Below are positions 51,655-62,371 of a stretch of DNA of 64,000 nucleotides, in pieces. The notes beneath the pieces were generated by a model. It made no database searches and was not told the origin of the DNA. It saw only the letters and a program-made list of their open reading frames with translations. The DNA is from Caenorhabditis remanei (lineage: Eukaryota > Nematoda > Chromadorea > Rhabditida > Rhabditidae): positions 15,376,001 to 15,440,000 of the forward strand of contig NC_071328.1 in the NCBI RefSeq assembly GCF_010183535.1, given 5' to 3'. A program made the position numbers and the translations under genes. Position 1 is the stretch's first letter; every line of letters begins with the position of its first letter.

Positions 51655-52734
51655 TTACCAAACAATCAACCAAAATACTTCCCCGGGTAGATTGACGACA
51701 GTTGCTGTGATGTTTGATCGCTTGACATCAAAACCTCCGCTGATAGTATAATCAGTGCCGTCTTCACTGAAAAAAACTGTTTGCGTCGCTACGCAGCAAA
51801 CCTACACTTACTCAACAAAAACTCTTTCCAAATAGCTTTCTCTTTTTGTGAAATCCACACCATCCAACACAATTTCATAATCAATTGGTTCTTGAACAAT
51901 AACACAAAAATCTTTCAATTGAGAACACCCTCCAGCCAACCAGTGCTTCAACAACACATTGAAGTCTCGGCTCGTCAGTTTCGAGCCTCTCATTCTAACT
52001 ATCTTGCAATTCATTGCCAATAAATCTTTCTGCTTTATCCAGAAACTATTCTGAATGTAAATTTTATGAAAGTTGAAGACTGGCGGTTTAGCCGGACGAT
52101 AATTTTCAGATGGTTCCGCATAAAGTGAAAGACAGCCAGTGCATTTAACATTTTCCAGAACATAATCGAGATCTTCATCGAGAGTTTTTTCAGATTTGAA
52201 ATGAAAGTCTTTGATATACCCTTGTGTATCCATAGTCCACTTGATCATCCGTTTATTGTTATTCATGTCTTCACCAATAAGGCTGAATTTATCGATATGT
52301 CGATTGAATATTTCTCGAGCGTAGTTTCCAATTTCTGTCAATCCGGTTAACTCATTGTACCAGTAAGTGACTAGACAGTCTCCATCCATCTCATATTGAA
52401 CATGTCGAAACATTCCGATCGATACTGTTGGCAATATGATATCATCAAGATCCGACACGTTCACCACATCTATGAGATTTGTGAAATCGTGACACAAATG
52501 AAATCCATCATCTGACGTTAGTTCGAGTTCTACATCTTTGGAAGGCCCTCTATATGAAACCGCAACGCTTTTTGATCTCCGAGAGCACAAAGAGAGAATA
52601 ATTCTGAAAAATGGAGAAAGTTAGTGGCGGATATCTAACTAAGAGTTCACATACATTCCATATGGTCCAAAGTGATCTAATACCTCTTTAAGTGGTACAT
52701 AGGGAAGAGAGAATAAAGGGAATGGAGTAGTCAT
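51655..52734 (-). CDS. FB24: chimeric F-box/FBA_2-like protein, subfamily B
   Basis: Exons 52655-52734, 51812-52603, 51655-51766 (327 residues). From exon 1 to SRDFNVLLKHW it is nearly FB22. From about 51930 on (HWLAGGCSQLKDFCVIVQEP, DGVDFTKRESYLERVFVE) and in exon 3 (ISGGFDVKRSNITATV ... WLIVW-stop) it follows the FB29/FB31 type. Exon 1 uses a GTATGT donor, rare here. Likely product of unequal crossing-over or gene conversion. Confidence 0.9.
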
Positions 52735-52819
52735 TGGGTGAGACACTGAGGAATACTGAATGAATAGGTAGAAGAGAAGACTGACCTACAGATTGGGTGA
52801 GATTACTTGCTGTTGGGAA

Positions 52820-52930
52820 TCTTCAAGTGCTAATAGGGATGGGTCTGCGTTATGTAGAAACGAGTGGCTATGCAAATAAGAGAAGGCCGGCATGTCAGTC
52901 ATTTCTGCATACACAGAACACAGTCTGTTA
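52820..52930. promoter_or_regulatory. Bidirectional promoter core, FB24/FB25, right arm cut
   Basis: TCTTCAAGTGCTAATAGGGA ... CAGTCATTTCTGCATACACA; no AATTAGCAC on the FB25 side. Confidence 0.5.
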
Positions 52931-52977
52931 GCCAGTTATCCTGTTCCCTTATTCAGTATTTCTCAGTGTCTTCCCTA

Positions 52978-54144
52978 ATGACTACCCCATTCCGTCTATT
53001 CTCTCTTCCATTTTTACCCCTCAAAAAAGTTCTGGATAACGTTGGACCACATGGAATGTAAGTGAACCCTTACTAGGGAATGTTCCAGACGTAACTTGGC
53101 CTTTTAAATTGGCTCATATCCTATAAAGTGCCACTAAGTTCCTTTCATTTTCCAGAATAATTCTCTCTTTGTGCTCTCAAAGATCGAAAAGCATTGCGGT
53201 TACCTATTCTGGACCTTCCAAAGATGTCAAACTCCAACTTATGTATTATAATGCAATTGATTTGTGTCACGATTTCACAGATCTCATAAATGTGGATAAT
53301 GTGTCGGATCTTGAACATCTTGAGGATCCCATATTGCCAACAGTACCAATCGGGAAGTTTCGAAATGTTCAATACGAAATGGATGGGGACTGTCTAGTCA
53401 CATATTGGTACAATCAGTTAACCGGATTGACGGAAATTGGAAATTACGCTCGAGAAATATTTAATAGAGATATCTTTCAAGTCAGCATTGGAGGTACAGA
53501 CATGGATGACTATAAACGGTTGATTAAATGGACTATGGATACACAAGGGTATATCAAAGACTTTCATTTCGAACCTGAAAACACACTCGATGAAGATCTC
53601 GATTATGTTCTGGAAAATGTTAAATGCACTGGCTGTCTTTCAATAACTGCAAAACCATCTGAGAACTATCGCCCTGCTAAACCACTTGTCTGTGATCTTG
53701 ATCAACTTGCTATTCATTATGGTTTCTGGATTAAGCAGGAAGATTTGTTGACAATAAATTGCAGAGTAGTTAGAATGGAAGGCGGCTCAAAACTGACAAG
53801 CCAAGACTTTAATGTGTTCTTGAAGCACTGGATGACAGGAGGGTGTTCTAAATTGAAACTGTTGCATGTTTCTGTTGAGGAAGCAGTCAATTATGAGACT
53901 GTATTGGACGGTGTGGAGTTCATTGGAAGAGGGGATGATGTGAAAAGGGAATATGTTAAGTGAGTGCTGATTTGAATAGTTTACTTCCAAAATTTATTAT
54001 TTTTTCAGTGAAGAAAACTCCGTTGATACAATGACAGGAGGTTTCGATGTCAAACGACAAAGTGATAATATCACAGCGACTATTACTGAAAGTTCGAAAC
54101 GTTTTTATATGAATGTTTGGCCGGATTTCGCAGGAAATTTTTAA
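52978..54144 (+). CDS. FB25: F-box/FBA_2-like protein, subfamily B
   Basis: Exons 52978-53057, 53156-53959, 54009-54144 (339 residues). LPTVPIGKFRNVQYEMDGDC; VTYWYNQLTGLTEIGNYARE; GFWIKQEDLLTINCR (Gly for Ser before FWIK); SQDFNVFLKHWMTGGCSKLK; exon 2 end KREYVK; tail MNVWPDFAGNF, one to two residues short. Intron 1 (98 bases) carries a solo arm of the mariner-like MITE of FB1. Confidence 0.91.
53080..53130. mobile_element. Mariner-like MITE, single truncated arm
   Basis: TAGGGAATGTTCCAGACGTA through GGCTCATATCCTATAAAGT matches one end of the element at 13189-13618. The other arm is absent. Confidence 0.75.
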
Positions 54145-54696
54145 TAAAAATATGTTTTGAAATACTGAATTTGTTATATCTGTTGATTTTGAATGAAACA
54201 TCGGAAATAGGATTATTTGTTGAAATCTAATAGGGTAAGAACAAGTGAAAGCGTACGTGTTGTGTGACAGTCCAAAAAAAATGAAGTGAGGCGGCGAGTT
54301 ATGAGTAATGGTTGGGAGAGTAAACTAGTGTGCCAGTCGTTTCGAAAATTCGATGGATTGTTAGAGCAGTTGGTCTAGTTGAATATGTTTATGAGAGTGG
54401 CACGTCGCAGCGGCATATCCAGAAGCAACTTGAGAAGGCGATGATATAGAGAAAATTCAATCAGAACTATTCGACCTTGATAAAACCCATAGTAAGCCCT
54501 AGAAACCAGAAAGCCGTCAGAGACAGCTATTGCCCTGTCTTGTTCTACCAACTGAATGGGAAAGGTATAATTTATTAAGACTATTAAGATATATAGAGAG
54601 TGAAAGCAATGAATTATGATATGGTACCAAATATTGGATAGATATACATGTAGTTAAAGAAACAAGAATTATCCAGTACCAGTAATCACCGACATC
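54145..54696. other. Intergenic FB25/FB26
   Basis: No gene. AAGTGAAAGCGTACGTGTTG to 54440 is unique; 54450-54565 resembles 51400-51535. Confidence 0.45.
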
Positions 54697-55772
54697 CTAC
54701 CAAACAATAAACCAAAACGTATATCTGTATTGACCGACGATAGTTGCAGTGACGTTTGATTGCTTCACATCGAAACCTCCTCTGATAGTATGAGGATTAC
54801 GGTTTTTACTGAAAATAAACTGTTTGAGTCGCTACGCAGCAAACCTAGACTTACTCGACATAGACCCTTTCCACACCATCTCCTCTTTCTGTAAACTCCA
54901 CGCCATCTAATACAATTTCATAATCAATCGCTTCCTCAACATCAACAAAAAAATCTTTCAACTGAGAACACCCTCCGGCCATCCAGTGTTTTAAGAACAC
55001 ATTCAAGTCATGGCTCGTCAATTTCGATCCTCTCATTCTAACTGTCTTGGAGTTCATTGCCAACAAATCACTCAGCCTAATCCAGAAACTAAAATTAATC
55101 TTAAGTTCGTCAAGGTTGAAGACTAGCGGCTTAGCAGGGCGGTAGTTTTCAGATGGTTTCGCAGAAAGTGATAGTAAGCCAGTGCATTTAACATTTTCCA
55201 GAACATAATCGAGATCTTCATCGGATGTACTTTCAGATTCAAAATGAAAGTCTTTGATGTACGTTTGTGTATCCATAGTCCACTCAATCAACCGTCTATA
55301 GTCATCCACGTCTTCACCTCCAATATTGATTTCATTAATATTTCGATTGAATATTTCCCTAGCGTACTTTCCAATTTCAATCAATCCAGTTAGCGTATCT
55401 TCCCAGAATATGACCAGACAACCCTCATGCATTGTATATGGAACATCTCGAAAATGTCCGTTTGATAATGTTGGAAATATAAAGTCCTTAATATCTATCA
55501 CTTCCAAAATATCAGTAGAATTGTAAGCAAAGGAACCAATATTGTTACAATACATAAGTTGAAGTTTGACATCTTTTGACGCTCCGCTGTAGGTGATTGC
55601 GACGTTTTTTGATCTTTGTGAGCACAATGAGAGAATCATTCTGGAAAATTGAAGGAAGTTAGTAGTGGGTGTCGAACGGAGATTTCGCTCACATTCCCTG
55701 TGGTCCGAGATTGTCTAAAACTTGTTTAAGAGGAACATATGGAAGAGAGAATAAAGGGAATGGAGTAGTCAT
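54697..55772 (-). CDS. FB26: F-box/FBA_2-like protein, subfamily B, short tail
   Basis: Exons 55693-55772, 54855-55640, 54697-54808 (325 residues). FPTLSNGHFRDVPYTMHEGC; VIFWEDTLTGLIEIGKYARE (TYW is IFW); SFWIRLSDLLAMNSK; SHDLNVFLKHWMAGGCSQLK; exon 3 IRGGFDVKQSNVTATIVG ... WFIVW then TAG. Exon 1 donor is GTGAGC. Its + partner is absent. Confidence 0.91.
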
Positions 55773-55856
55773 TGGGTGAGACAGTGAGGAATACTGAATG
55801 AATACGTAGAAGAGAGACTGGCCAACAGATTGTGAGGGATTATCTGCAGATGGGAA

Positions 55857-55970
55857 TCTTCAAGTGCTAATTGGTTTAGGTCTGCCTCTTGTGTATGTAG
55901 ACGTGACACAAAAGAAGGCAGGCCTGTCAGTCGTTTTTGCATACACAAAAGACATGCATAGGATGTGGCC
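55857..55970. promoter_or_regulatory. Promoter core of FB26, partnerless
   Basis: TCTTCAAGTGCTAATTGGTT ... CAGTCGTTTTTGCATACACA. After AAGACATGCATAGG the sequence leaves the family, and an inverted scrap of an FBA_2 exon (55975-56025) follows. Confidence 0.5.
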
Positions 55971-56143
55971 CAGAAACTAGATTCAATGCTACAATAGTCA
56001 AGGTTGAATGGTTCAGCAGTACGATAAAAAAGTTGTCTGTGTTTTGTGGCTTTTCAGTGCAGAAATTACCTAAACTCACGAAAACGTTTCATTCATATTA
56101 TTAAGATAGACAATGAGAACAATAAATTGTGATATGAAATCAT

Positions 56144-56650
56144 GGCTCCGCGACAATTCGCAACTGCGACATTTCGCAACTGCGACATTCCGCAACTCAC
56201 GTAGGTTTCGCAACCGCGACACTTCGCAACAGCGACATTTCGCAACTAGTCATTTCGCAACTGCGACGTTTCGCAACTAGTCATTTCGCAACTGCGACGT
56301 TTCGCAACTACGACATTTCGCAACTACGACGTTTCGCAACCACTGGGCATTTGCATATTTGGTCAGCTAAAAATTTTGAGTGTACCAAAGTGCTTGGGAA
56401 CATATTTGAAAATAATTAAATAGAAGAAAAAGTTATCTGACCCACTTTTAGACAAAACTAGGTTAAACTATTGCTAGCTTAATGGTTGCGAAACGTCGTG
56501 GTTGCGAAATGTCCTAGTTGCGAAACGTCGCAGTTGCGAAATGACTAGTTGCGAAATGTCGCAGTTGCGAAGTGTCGCAGTTGCGAAACCTACGTTAGTT
56601 GCGGAATGTCGCAGTTGCGAAATGTCGCAGTTGTGAATTGTCGCGGAGCC
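56144..56650. mobile_element. hAT-like MITE built of 16-bp GCAACTGCGACATTTC units
   Basis: Terminal repeats GGCTCCGCGACAATTCGCAA / complement, with arms of about 190 and 165 bases made of direct 16-bp units (TTCGCAACTGCGACAT and variants) facing each other across an AT-rich core. A perfect 8-bp duplication GAAATCAT lies at 56136-56143 and 56651-56658. Non-coding; the open frames in it follow from the repeat. Confidence 0.82.
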
Positions 56651-56688
56651 GAAATCATAGCTTCTAAAAAGCATGGAATCAAAGAAAC

Positions 56689-57005
56689 CATACTTGTCAA
56701 AAATCGGGCCGGGCCGGGCCGAAATTTCTCTCGGCCCGGCCCGGCCCGGTCGGCCCGGATTCAAAAATGGGTACCCATTTTTACCAATTTTTTTTTGAAA
56801 TTTTTCGAAAAAAAACAGTAAAAATGCTTAAATTATCATTACATATTCACATTTTGATTCAATTTTAAATGTTTATTCGAAAACTATACTTTTTTCAAAA
56901 AATTTCCAAAAAAAATTCAAAAACTCAAAATGTTTTGAAAAAATGTTTCAAAACGGGCCGAGCGGGCCGGGCCGGCCCGGCCCGGCCCGGCCCGTGACAA
57001 GTATG
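56689..57005. mobile_element. GC-rich hAT-like MITE, copy 2 (intact)
   Basis: Ends CATACTTGTCAAAAATCGGG and complement of CATACTTGTCACGGGCC. (GGCCCGGCCC)n lies on both arms. A perfect 8-bp duplication AAAGAAAC lies at 56681-56688 and 57006-57013. Defines the boundaries of the copies at 18780, 33422 and 43700. Confidence 0.85.
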
Positions 57006-57046
57006 AAAGAAACAGTAATTATCAAGTACAAGTTACCACCGACGTC

Positions 57047-58123
57047 CTACCAAACAATCATCCAAAAATGAGATGGGCACTGACTGGTGATAGTCGCCGT
57101 GACGTTTGATCGCTTCACATCGTAACCTCCACTGACAGTAAAATCATAGCCGTCTTCACTGAAAATAATTTTTTGAGTCGCTACGCAGCAAACCTACACT
57201 TACCCGACATAAACCCTTTCCACATCTTCTTCTCTTTCAATGAACTCTATACCATCAAACACAATTTCATAATCAACTGGTTCTTGAATAATAACATAAA
57301 AATTTTTCACTTTGGAACACCCTCCAGACATCCAGTGTTTCAAGAACGCATTGAAGTCTTGGCTTGTCAATTTCGAGTCGCGCAAATAAATTGTCTTGCA
57401 GTTCATTGCTAACAAATTTTTCTGCTTAATCCAGAAACTATAATGCACATCCAGTGTGTCAATTCGGAAATTTGGAAGTTTAGCAGGACTATAGTGTTCC
57501 GATGGCTTCACGTAAAGAAACAGTTTTCCAGTGCATTTGAAGTTTTCCAATATAAAATCGAGCTCTTCATCGATTTTTGGTTTGTACTTGCTATTGTCAT
57601 TATCTGCTTGTTTTTTCACAATCCTCACTTCATGAATATCCTGATTGAATATCTCCCTACCGTAATCCCCAATTGCCGCCACTCCAGTAATCGGATCTTC
57701 CCAATACATAGTCAAACATTGTTTATCTTCCCATAGATTATCATCCCATAGATATAGAAATTCCATTCGAACAGGAACTCTTCCAAAACTCCCAATTTTG
57801 ACAGTTTCCATTGTGTTGTGATCCGTCGGAAGCTGTCGTGTTTCTTCCACTCTCAACAGTACATTTTTGCAGGATTCGTTTGAGTCCTCCAGACAATCCT
57901 CCGATCCAAAGTGTAGTTTGAGTTGAACATTTTTGGAAGGACCTCTGTAGGAGACTACGATACTCTTTGATCTTTGAGAGCACAGGGAGAGGATTATTCT
58001 GAAAAGAAGGGTTTGGCAATATTATGAATTAGTGGAAACTTACAAGGCCTCCGGTCCGACATTATCCAAAACTTGTTTAAGAGGAACATATGGAAGAGAG
58101 AATAAATGAAATGGGGTAGTCAT
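57047..58123 (-). CDS. FB27: F-box/FBA_2-like protein, subfamily A, short tail
   Basis: Exons 58044-58123, 57204-57998, 57047-57158 (328 residues). Exon 2 is open from the acceptor (IILSLCSQRSKSIVVSYRG). TVKIGSFGRVPVRMEFLYLW; LTMYWEDPITGVAAIGDYG; about 20 residues normally HRRAAEWVKNSQ... are deleted in frame between KKQADND and KYKPKID; SFWIKQKNLLAMNCK; SQDFNAFLKHWMSGGCSKVK; exon 3 VSGGYDVKRSNVTATITS ... WMIVW-stop. F-box ends VGPEAL, shared with FB31 and FB32. Confidence 0.88.
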
Positions 58124-58208
58124 TGGGTAAGACACTGAGGAAGACTGAATGAATAAGTAGAGGAGAGGACTAACCAACTGACTGGCAGGGATTACCTGCA
58201 GATGGGAA

Positions 58209-58468
58209 TCTTCAAGTGCTAATTGGTTTAGGTCTGTGTATGTTGACGTGACATACAAGTCAAATAAGAGAAGGCAGGCCAGTCAGTCATTTCTGCATAC
58301 ACAAAAAATCTTGTGTTCTGTGTGTTTGGAAACGACTGACTGCAGATGCAATCTTCAAGTGCTAATAGGTGTGAGTCTGCGTTCTGTGTAGGCAGAAATG
58401 ACTGAATGATGAAATAAGAGAATCACAATACACAAGAGACAGACCTAGACCAATTAGCACTTCAATAT
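58209..58468. promoter_or_regulatory. Promoter region FB27/FB28 with an extra half unit
   Basis: TCTTCAAGTGCTAATTGG at the FB27 side, ACCAATTAGCACTTCAATAT at the FB28 side, and between them an additional half (58325-58405: CTGACTGCAGATGCAATCTT, CAAGTGCTAATAGG). The core was duplicated inside the spacer. Confidence 0.55.
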
Positions 58469-58549
58469 TCCCATCTGAAAGCAATCCCTCACAGTCTGTT
58501 GGTCAGTTCTCTCTTCTATCTATTCATTCAGTATTCGTCAGTGTCTTAC

Positions 58550-58842
58550 CCAATTCCCTTTGTTCTCTCTTCCCTATGTACCTCTTAAACAAATTCTGGA
58601 TAACTTTAGAGCTCAGGGAATGTAAGTTTAACAATTTCCAGCTATACCAAGTTACAAAATATCATGTTTTCAGATTGTATCTCTCCATGTGCTCTCAGAG
58701 GGCAAAAAGTGTCGCTACATCATACAGAGACCCTTCAAAAAATGTTAGATTGACTCTTCAAATTGGTGATTGGAACTGTTTGTCAAGCATGGTCAAGCAC
58801 TGTTTGTCAAGCACACAAGAAGGAGTTTCTAAGGAAGCATAA
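58550..58842 (+). pseudogene. FB28: truncated F-box gene, subfamily A
   Basis: Exon 1 lacks the ATG: about eleven bases (the start and two codons in FB30) are deleted at ~58553. Exon 2 starts at 58674 (LYLSMCSQRAKSVATSYRDP) and after LQIGDWNCLSSM breaks off at about 58800, with a duplicated CAAGCACTGTTTGT, into sequence like 22890-22940. Sister of FB30. Confidence 0.85.
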
Positions 58843-59065
58843 ATCATTAGAACTGAAAGTTGGAACTGATTTCAAATCTTCATTCTGTTTTTGCTGAACA
58901 ATCTCGTCAAAAAAAGTTAAATTTTTAATACTCACAAAAATTCTCTATTCCGATTATTAAGAATGACAATGAAAGCAATAAATTATTACATAGTACCATA
59001 GATTAGACCAAGAAACATGGAATCTAAGAAACAAGAATTATTGAGTACAAGTTACCACCGACATC

Positions 59066-60178
59066 TCACCAAACAATCAACCAAAACACATCCGGTTGAT
59101 CGACGACAGTCGCTGTGATATTCGATCTCTTGACATCGAAACTTCCCATGATAGTATATTCAGCGCCGTCTTTACTGAAAATAAACTGTTTGAGTCGCTA
59201 CACAACGAACCTACACTTACTCGACATAAACTCTTTCCAAATCGATTTCTCTTTCCGTGAAATCCACACCATCCAACACATCGTCAAAATCAATTGGTTC
59301 TTGAAGAAAAACCCAAAAATCTTTCAACTGAGAACACCCTCCTGCCATCCAGTGTTTCAAGAACACATTGCAATCTTGGTTTGTCAATTTTGAGCCGCGC
59401 AGAGTAACTATATTGCAGTTCATTTTTAATAACTGCTCCTGCCTAATCCAAAAACTATTACGAACACGAAGATTGTCGATTTGGAAGTTTGGAAGTTTAG
59501 CAGGAATATAGTTTTCCGATGGTTTCACATAAAGTGAAAGAGTATGAGTATACTTGAAGTTATCCAGTATAAAATCGAGTTCATTATCGAATTTCGTTTT
59601 GAAATCACAATGGAGGCTTTGTATGGTATTTTGTGATTTTGTAACCCACTCGGCTGCCCGTCTATGATCGTCATCGACTTCTTTCTCTCCAATCCTTACT
59701 TTATAAATATCCTGATCAAATATCTCCCTTCCGTAATCTCCAATTGCCGCTAATCCAGTCATCCGATCGTCCCAATATGTTATTAGATATTCTCTCTTTT
59801 CAAATCGATTTCCCATTTTCACTGCAACTTTCTTGAAACTCCCGATTCTGATAGTTTCCAGTGGGTTGGGATCCATTGGTAGTTCTCTTGTGTCCTTTAC
59901 TTTTAACAGTACCTTTGAGTAGGATTCATCCGAGTCTTCCAGACTATCTTGTAGTCCGAAGTCTAGTGTCAGCCGGACATTTTTGGAAGGTCCTCTATAT
60001 GAAACCACAAGGCTTTTCGATCTCAGAGAGCACAGTGAGAGAATTATTCTGGAAATAAGAGAAAGTTAGTAGGAGCACCTGACTAAGAGTTCACTTACAT
60101 TCCCTGTGGTCCGAAATTGTCTAATACTTGTTTAAGAGGAATAAATGGAAGAGAGAATAAACGGAATGGGGTAGTCAT
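59066..60178 (-). CDS. FB29: F-box/FBA_2-like protein, subfamily A, short tail
   Basis: Exons 60099-60178, 59221-60048, 59066-59174 (338 residues). TIRIGSFKKVAVKMGNRFEK; ITYWDDRMTGLAAIGDYGRE; DHRRAAEWVTKSQNTIQSLH; SFWIRQEQLLKMNCN; NQDCNVFLKHWMAGGCSQLK; exon 3 IMGSFDVKRSNITATVVD ... WLIVW then TGA (GGTGAG). The intron-2 word is changed to GTTCGTTGTGTAGCGACTCA. Divergent partner FB30. Confidence 0.91.
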
Positions 60179-60257
60179 TGGGTAAGACACTGAGGAAGAA
60201 TGAATGAATAGGTAGAAGAGAGAACTGACTAACAGAGGGATTATCTGCAGATGGGAA

Positions 60258-60350
60258 TCTTCAAGTGCTAATTGGTTTAGGTCTGCCTCTTGTGTATGTA
60301 GACGTGACATGCTGGTCAAACAAAAGAAGACAGGCCTGTCAGCACTCTTC
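60258..60350. promoter_or_regulatory. Bidirectional promoter core, FB29/FB30, right arm deleted
   Basis: TCTTCAAGTGCTAATTGG to CAGGCCTGTCAGCACTCTTC. The right half is lost from the centre on, so the FB30 ATG is only about 40 bases away from the break. Confidence 0.5.
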
Positions 60351-60386
60351 TATCTTTTCATTCAGTCTTCCTCAGTGTCTTACCCA

Positions 60387-61323
60387 ATGACTACTCTATT
60401 CCCTTTGTTCTCTCTTCCATATGTACCTCTTAAACAAATTCTGGATAACTTTAGAGCCCAGGGAATGTGAGTTTAACAAATTCTAGCTATACCAAGTTGC
60501 ACAATATTATGTTTTCAGATTGTATCTCTCCATGTGCTCTCAGAGGGCTAAAAGTGTCGCTGTATCATACAGAGGCCCTTCAAAAAATGTTAAATTGACT
60601 CTTCAATTTGGTGATTGGAACTGTCTGTCATGTATGGAAGGAGATGATTTATATTGTCTTCTAAGTGCCGAAAATCGATCGGATCTGTCTTCTATAGAGG
60701 CTACTGTAAAAATTGGAAATTTTTGTGACATTCCCGTTGAAGTGGGAAAATTTGGTTTAAACACATATTGGGAGGATCGGATGACTGGAATAGCTGAAGT
60801 AGGAGATTATGCTTGTGAAGTTTTCAATCAGGATATTTATAGAGTGGTGATTCGGGGTAAACAAGCAGGTGATTATTCTGGACGGGCGGCCGAGTGGGTT
60901 TCAAAATCTCAAAAGTCCATTCAACATCTGCATTGTGTTTCACTAGAAAAGGATTACGACCTCGATTTTGTTCTGGAAAATTTCAACTACATCAAAAAAC
61001 TGTCACTTAATCTGAATCCGCCGTCCACCTATTGTCCTGCAAAACCTCCAAATTTCCGCGTTGATGTTCTTTATCTTTATGTCAGTTTTTGGATTAAACT
61101 GTGTCATTTATTAGCAATGGATTGCAAAATTATTCAGTTAAGAGACTCAAAATTGAGCAGCCGAGACTTGAATGTATTCTTAAAACATTGGATGGCTGGA
61201 GGGTGTTCTAAATTGAAACTGTTGCATGTTTCTGTCAAGGAACCAATTGATTATGCAGTTGTGTTAGATGGTGTGGAGTTAAGTGGATTGAGCAGCTTTA
61301 TTTATCAAATTTTTACAGTTTAA
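60387..61323 (+). CDS. FB30: F-box/FBA_2-like protein, subfamily A, exon 2 donor lost
   Basis: Exons 60387-60466 and 60519-61323 (294 residues as read). SFWIKLCHLLAMDCK; SRDLNVFLKHWMAGGCSKLK. After DGVEL the usual FTERGDDVERVYVE and GTAAGT are replaced by LSGLSSFIYQIFTV and a stop, so a ~50-base deletion/replacement removed the donor. A full exon 3 still follows at 61338-61485 (IRGGSDIKRSSDNVTATI ... WMIVWPDFAGNSY). Central motif NTYWEDRMTGIAEVGDYACE. Probably makes a protein without the exon 3 part, or is an early pseudogene. Confidence 0.82.
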
Positions 61324-61337
61324 CTTTATACTTTCAG

Positions 61338-61485
61338 TGAAGTAGGCAAACAGCAGACTATACGAGGCGGTTCTGATATCAAACGATCAAGTGATAATGT
61401 TACAGCGACTATAATAAACGGCGGTAACCACTCAAAAGGTTTTTGGATGATTGTCTGGCCAGATTTCGCTGGAAATTCCTACTGA
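61338..61485 (+). pseudogene. Stranded exon 3 of FB30
   Basis: Acceptor TTTCAG and the whole exon are intact and in phase with family exon 2s, but no donor precedes it in FB30. Confidence 0.75.
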
Positions 61486-62371
61486 TTTGTAATGTTTCAA
61501 ATTTCCTGTTTTTTGTTTAAGCTTATAAGACGTTATTAATAATAAATATAGCATTTTTTGCCTTAAAACTTTGTTAGTACTCAAAGTGATTCAATCAAAG
61601 ACGTATTGAGGTCAGTTATGTTATTTTCATATCATAATGTATGCGTTTCGGCGAGTCAATTTTCATACTTCAAGAATTTTTTTTAATTCGGTGCAAACCT
61701 CGCTGAAAGCGAGCTTGGAGATGGTGGATCAGTAAGAATGTTCTAGAAATTTTACTTCGGTATAGTGTGTTTTTCTTGTATGCTGCTATTTCTGTTCTGC
61801 CATTCTTTTCGATAGTTTTTGGTGTTTTTTCTATCAGTATTTGTCCTATCGAAAAAAAATCAACGCATCCATTTTACTGACCAAACGGCCATGTGTCGTT
61901 CGATCGGTATACCGCCGGATGACTGCTTCTAAACTCTCTGGGATGACATCATCAGCCCTAGTTGCTCATTTTCATTCAAAGGTTTTGTTTCGTTAGTCTA
62001 AATAACAGCAGTCATGGCCATGTTTGTGAGATCGAATGTTTGTTTTTAAATATCGTTCTCGTGCGAAAAATTTTACCAATTGCAAACAGACGCAGCTGGG
62101 ACGTCGTGGCGGCATCTCGAGCAATTGCGTCGGCGATGATGTACGCCATAGAAAAAGAGCTATTAGACCTGGAAACCAGCCTAGAAAGCCTACGAAGAAT
62201 GCTGTCGCTCCTTTCAAGTTATACCAACTATTCTTCAACCAAGTATTCTTCATTCAGACCATTAAGATTGACAATGAAAGAGCAATTAATTGCTAAATGA
62301 CAGCATAGAGTGGTCAAAAAATATAAAATCGAAGCAACAAAAATTATCAGGTACACGTTACCACCAACAGC
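61486..62371. other. Intergenic FB30/FB31
   Basis: FB30 3' flank with AATAAATATAGC, then unique sequence. An open + frame at 62036-62296 (CKQTQLGRRGGISSNCVGDD, GNQPRKPTKNAVAPFKLYQ) is not recognised; it lacks clear splice sites and runs into F-box 3' flank, so no gene is called. Confidence 0.4.

Noticed and set aside
56474..56821. ORFs over 56.5-56.8 kb on both strands
   Set aside because: Produced by the 16-bp and GGCCCG repeats of two MITEs.
57200..57856. FB27 as a frameshifted pseudogene
   Set aside because: Reading back from the internal start, exon 2 stays open to its acceptor and has a codon-multiple length; the shorter frame only reflects lack of an early start codon.
62036..62296. 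Novel basic protein gene before FB31
   Set aside because: Unrecognised, single-exon, merges into F-box 3' flank; insufficient evidence.
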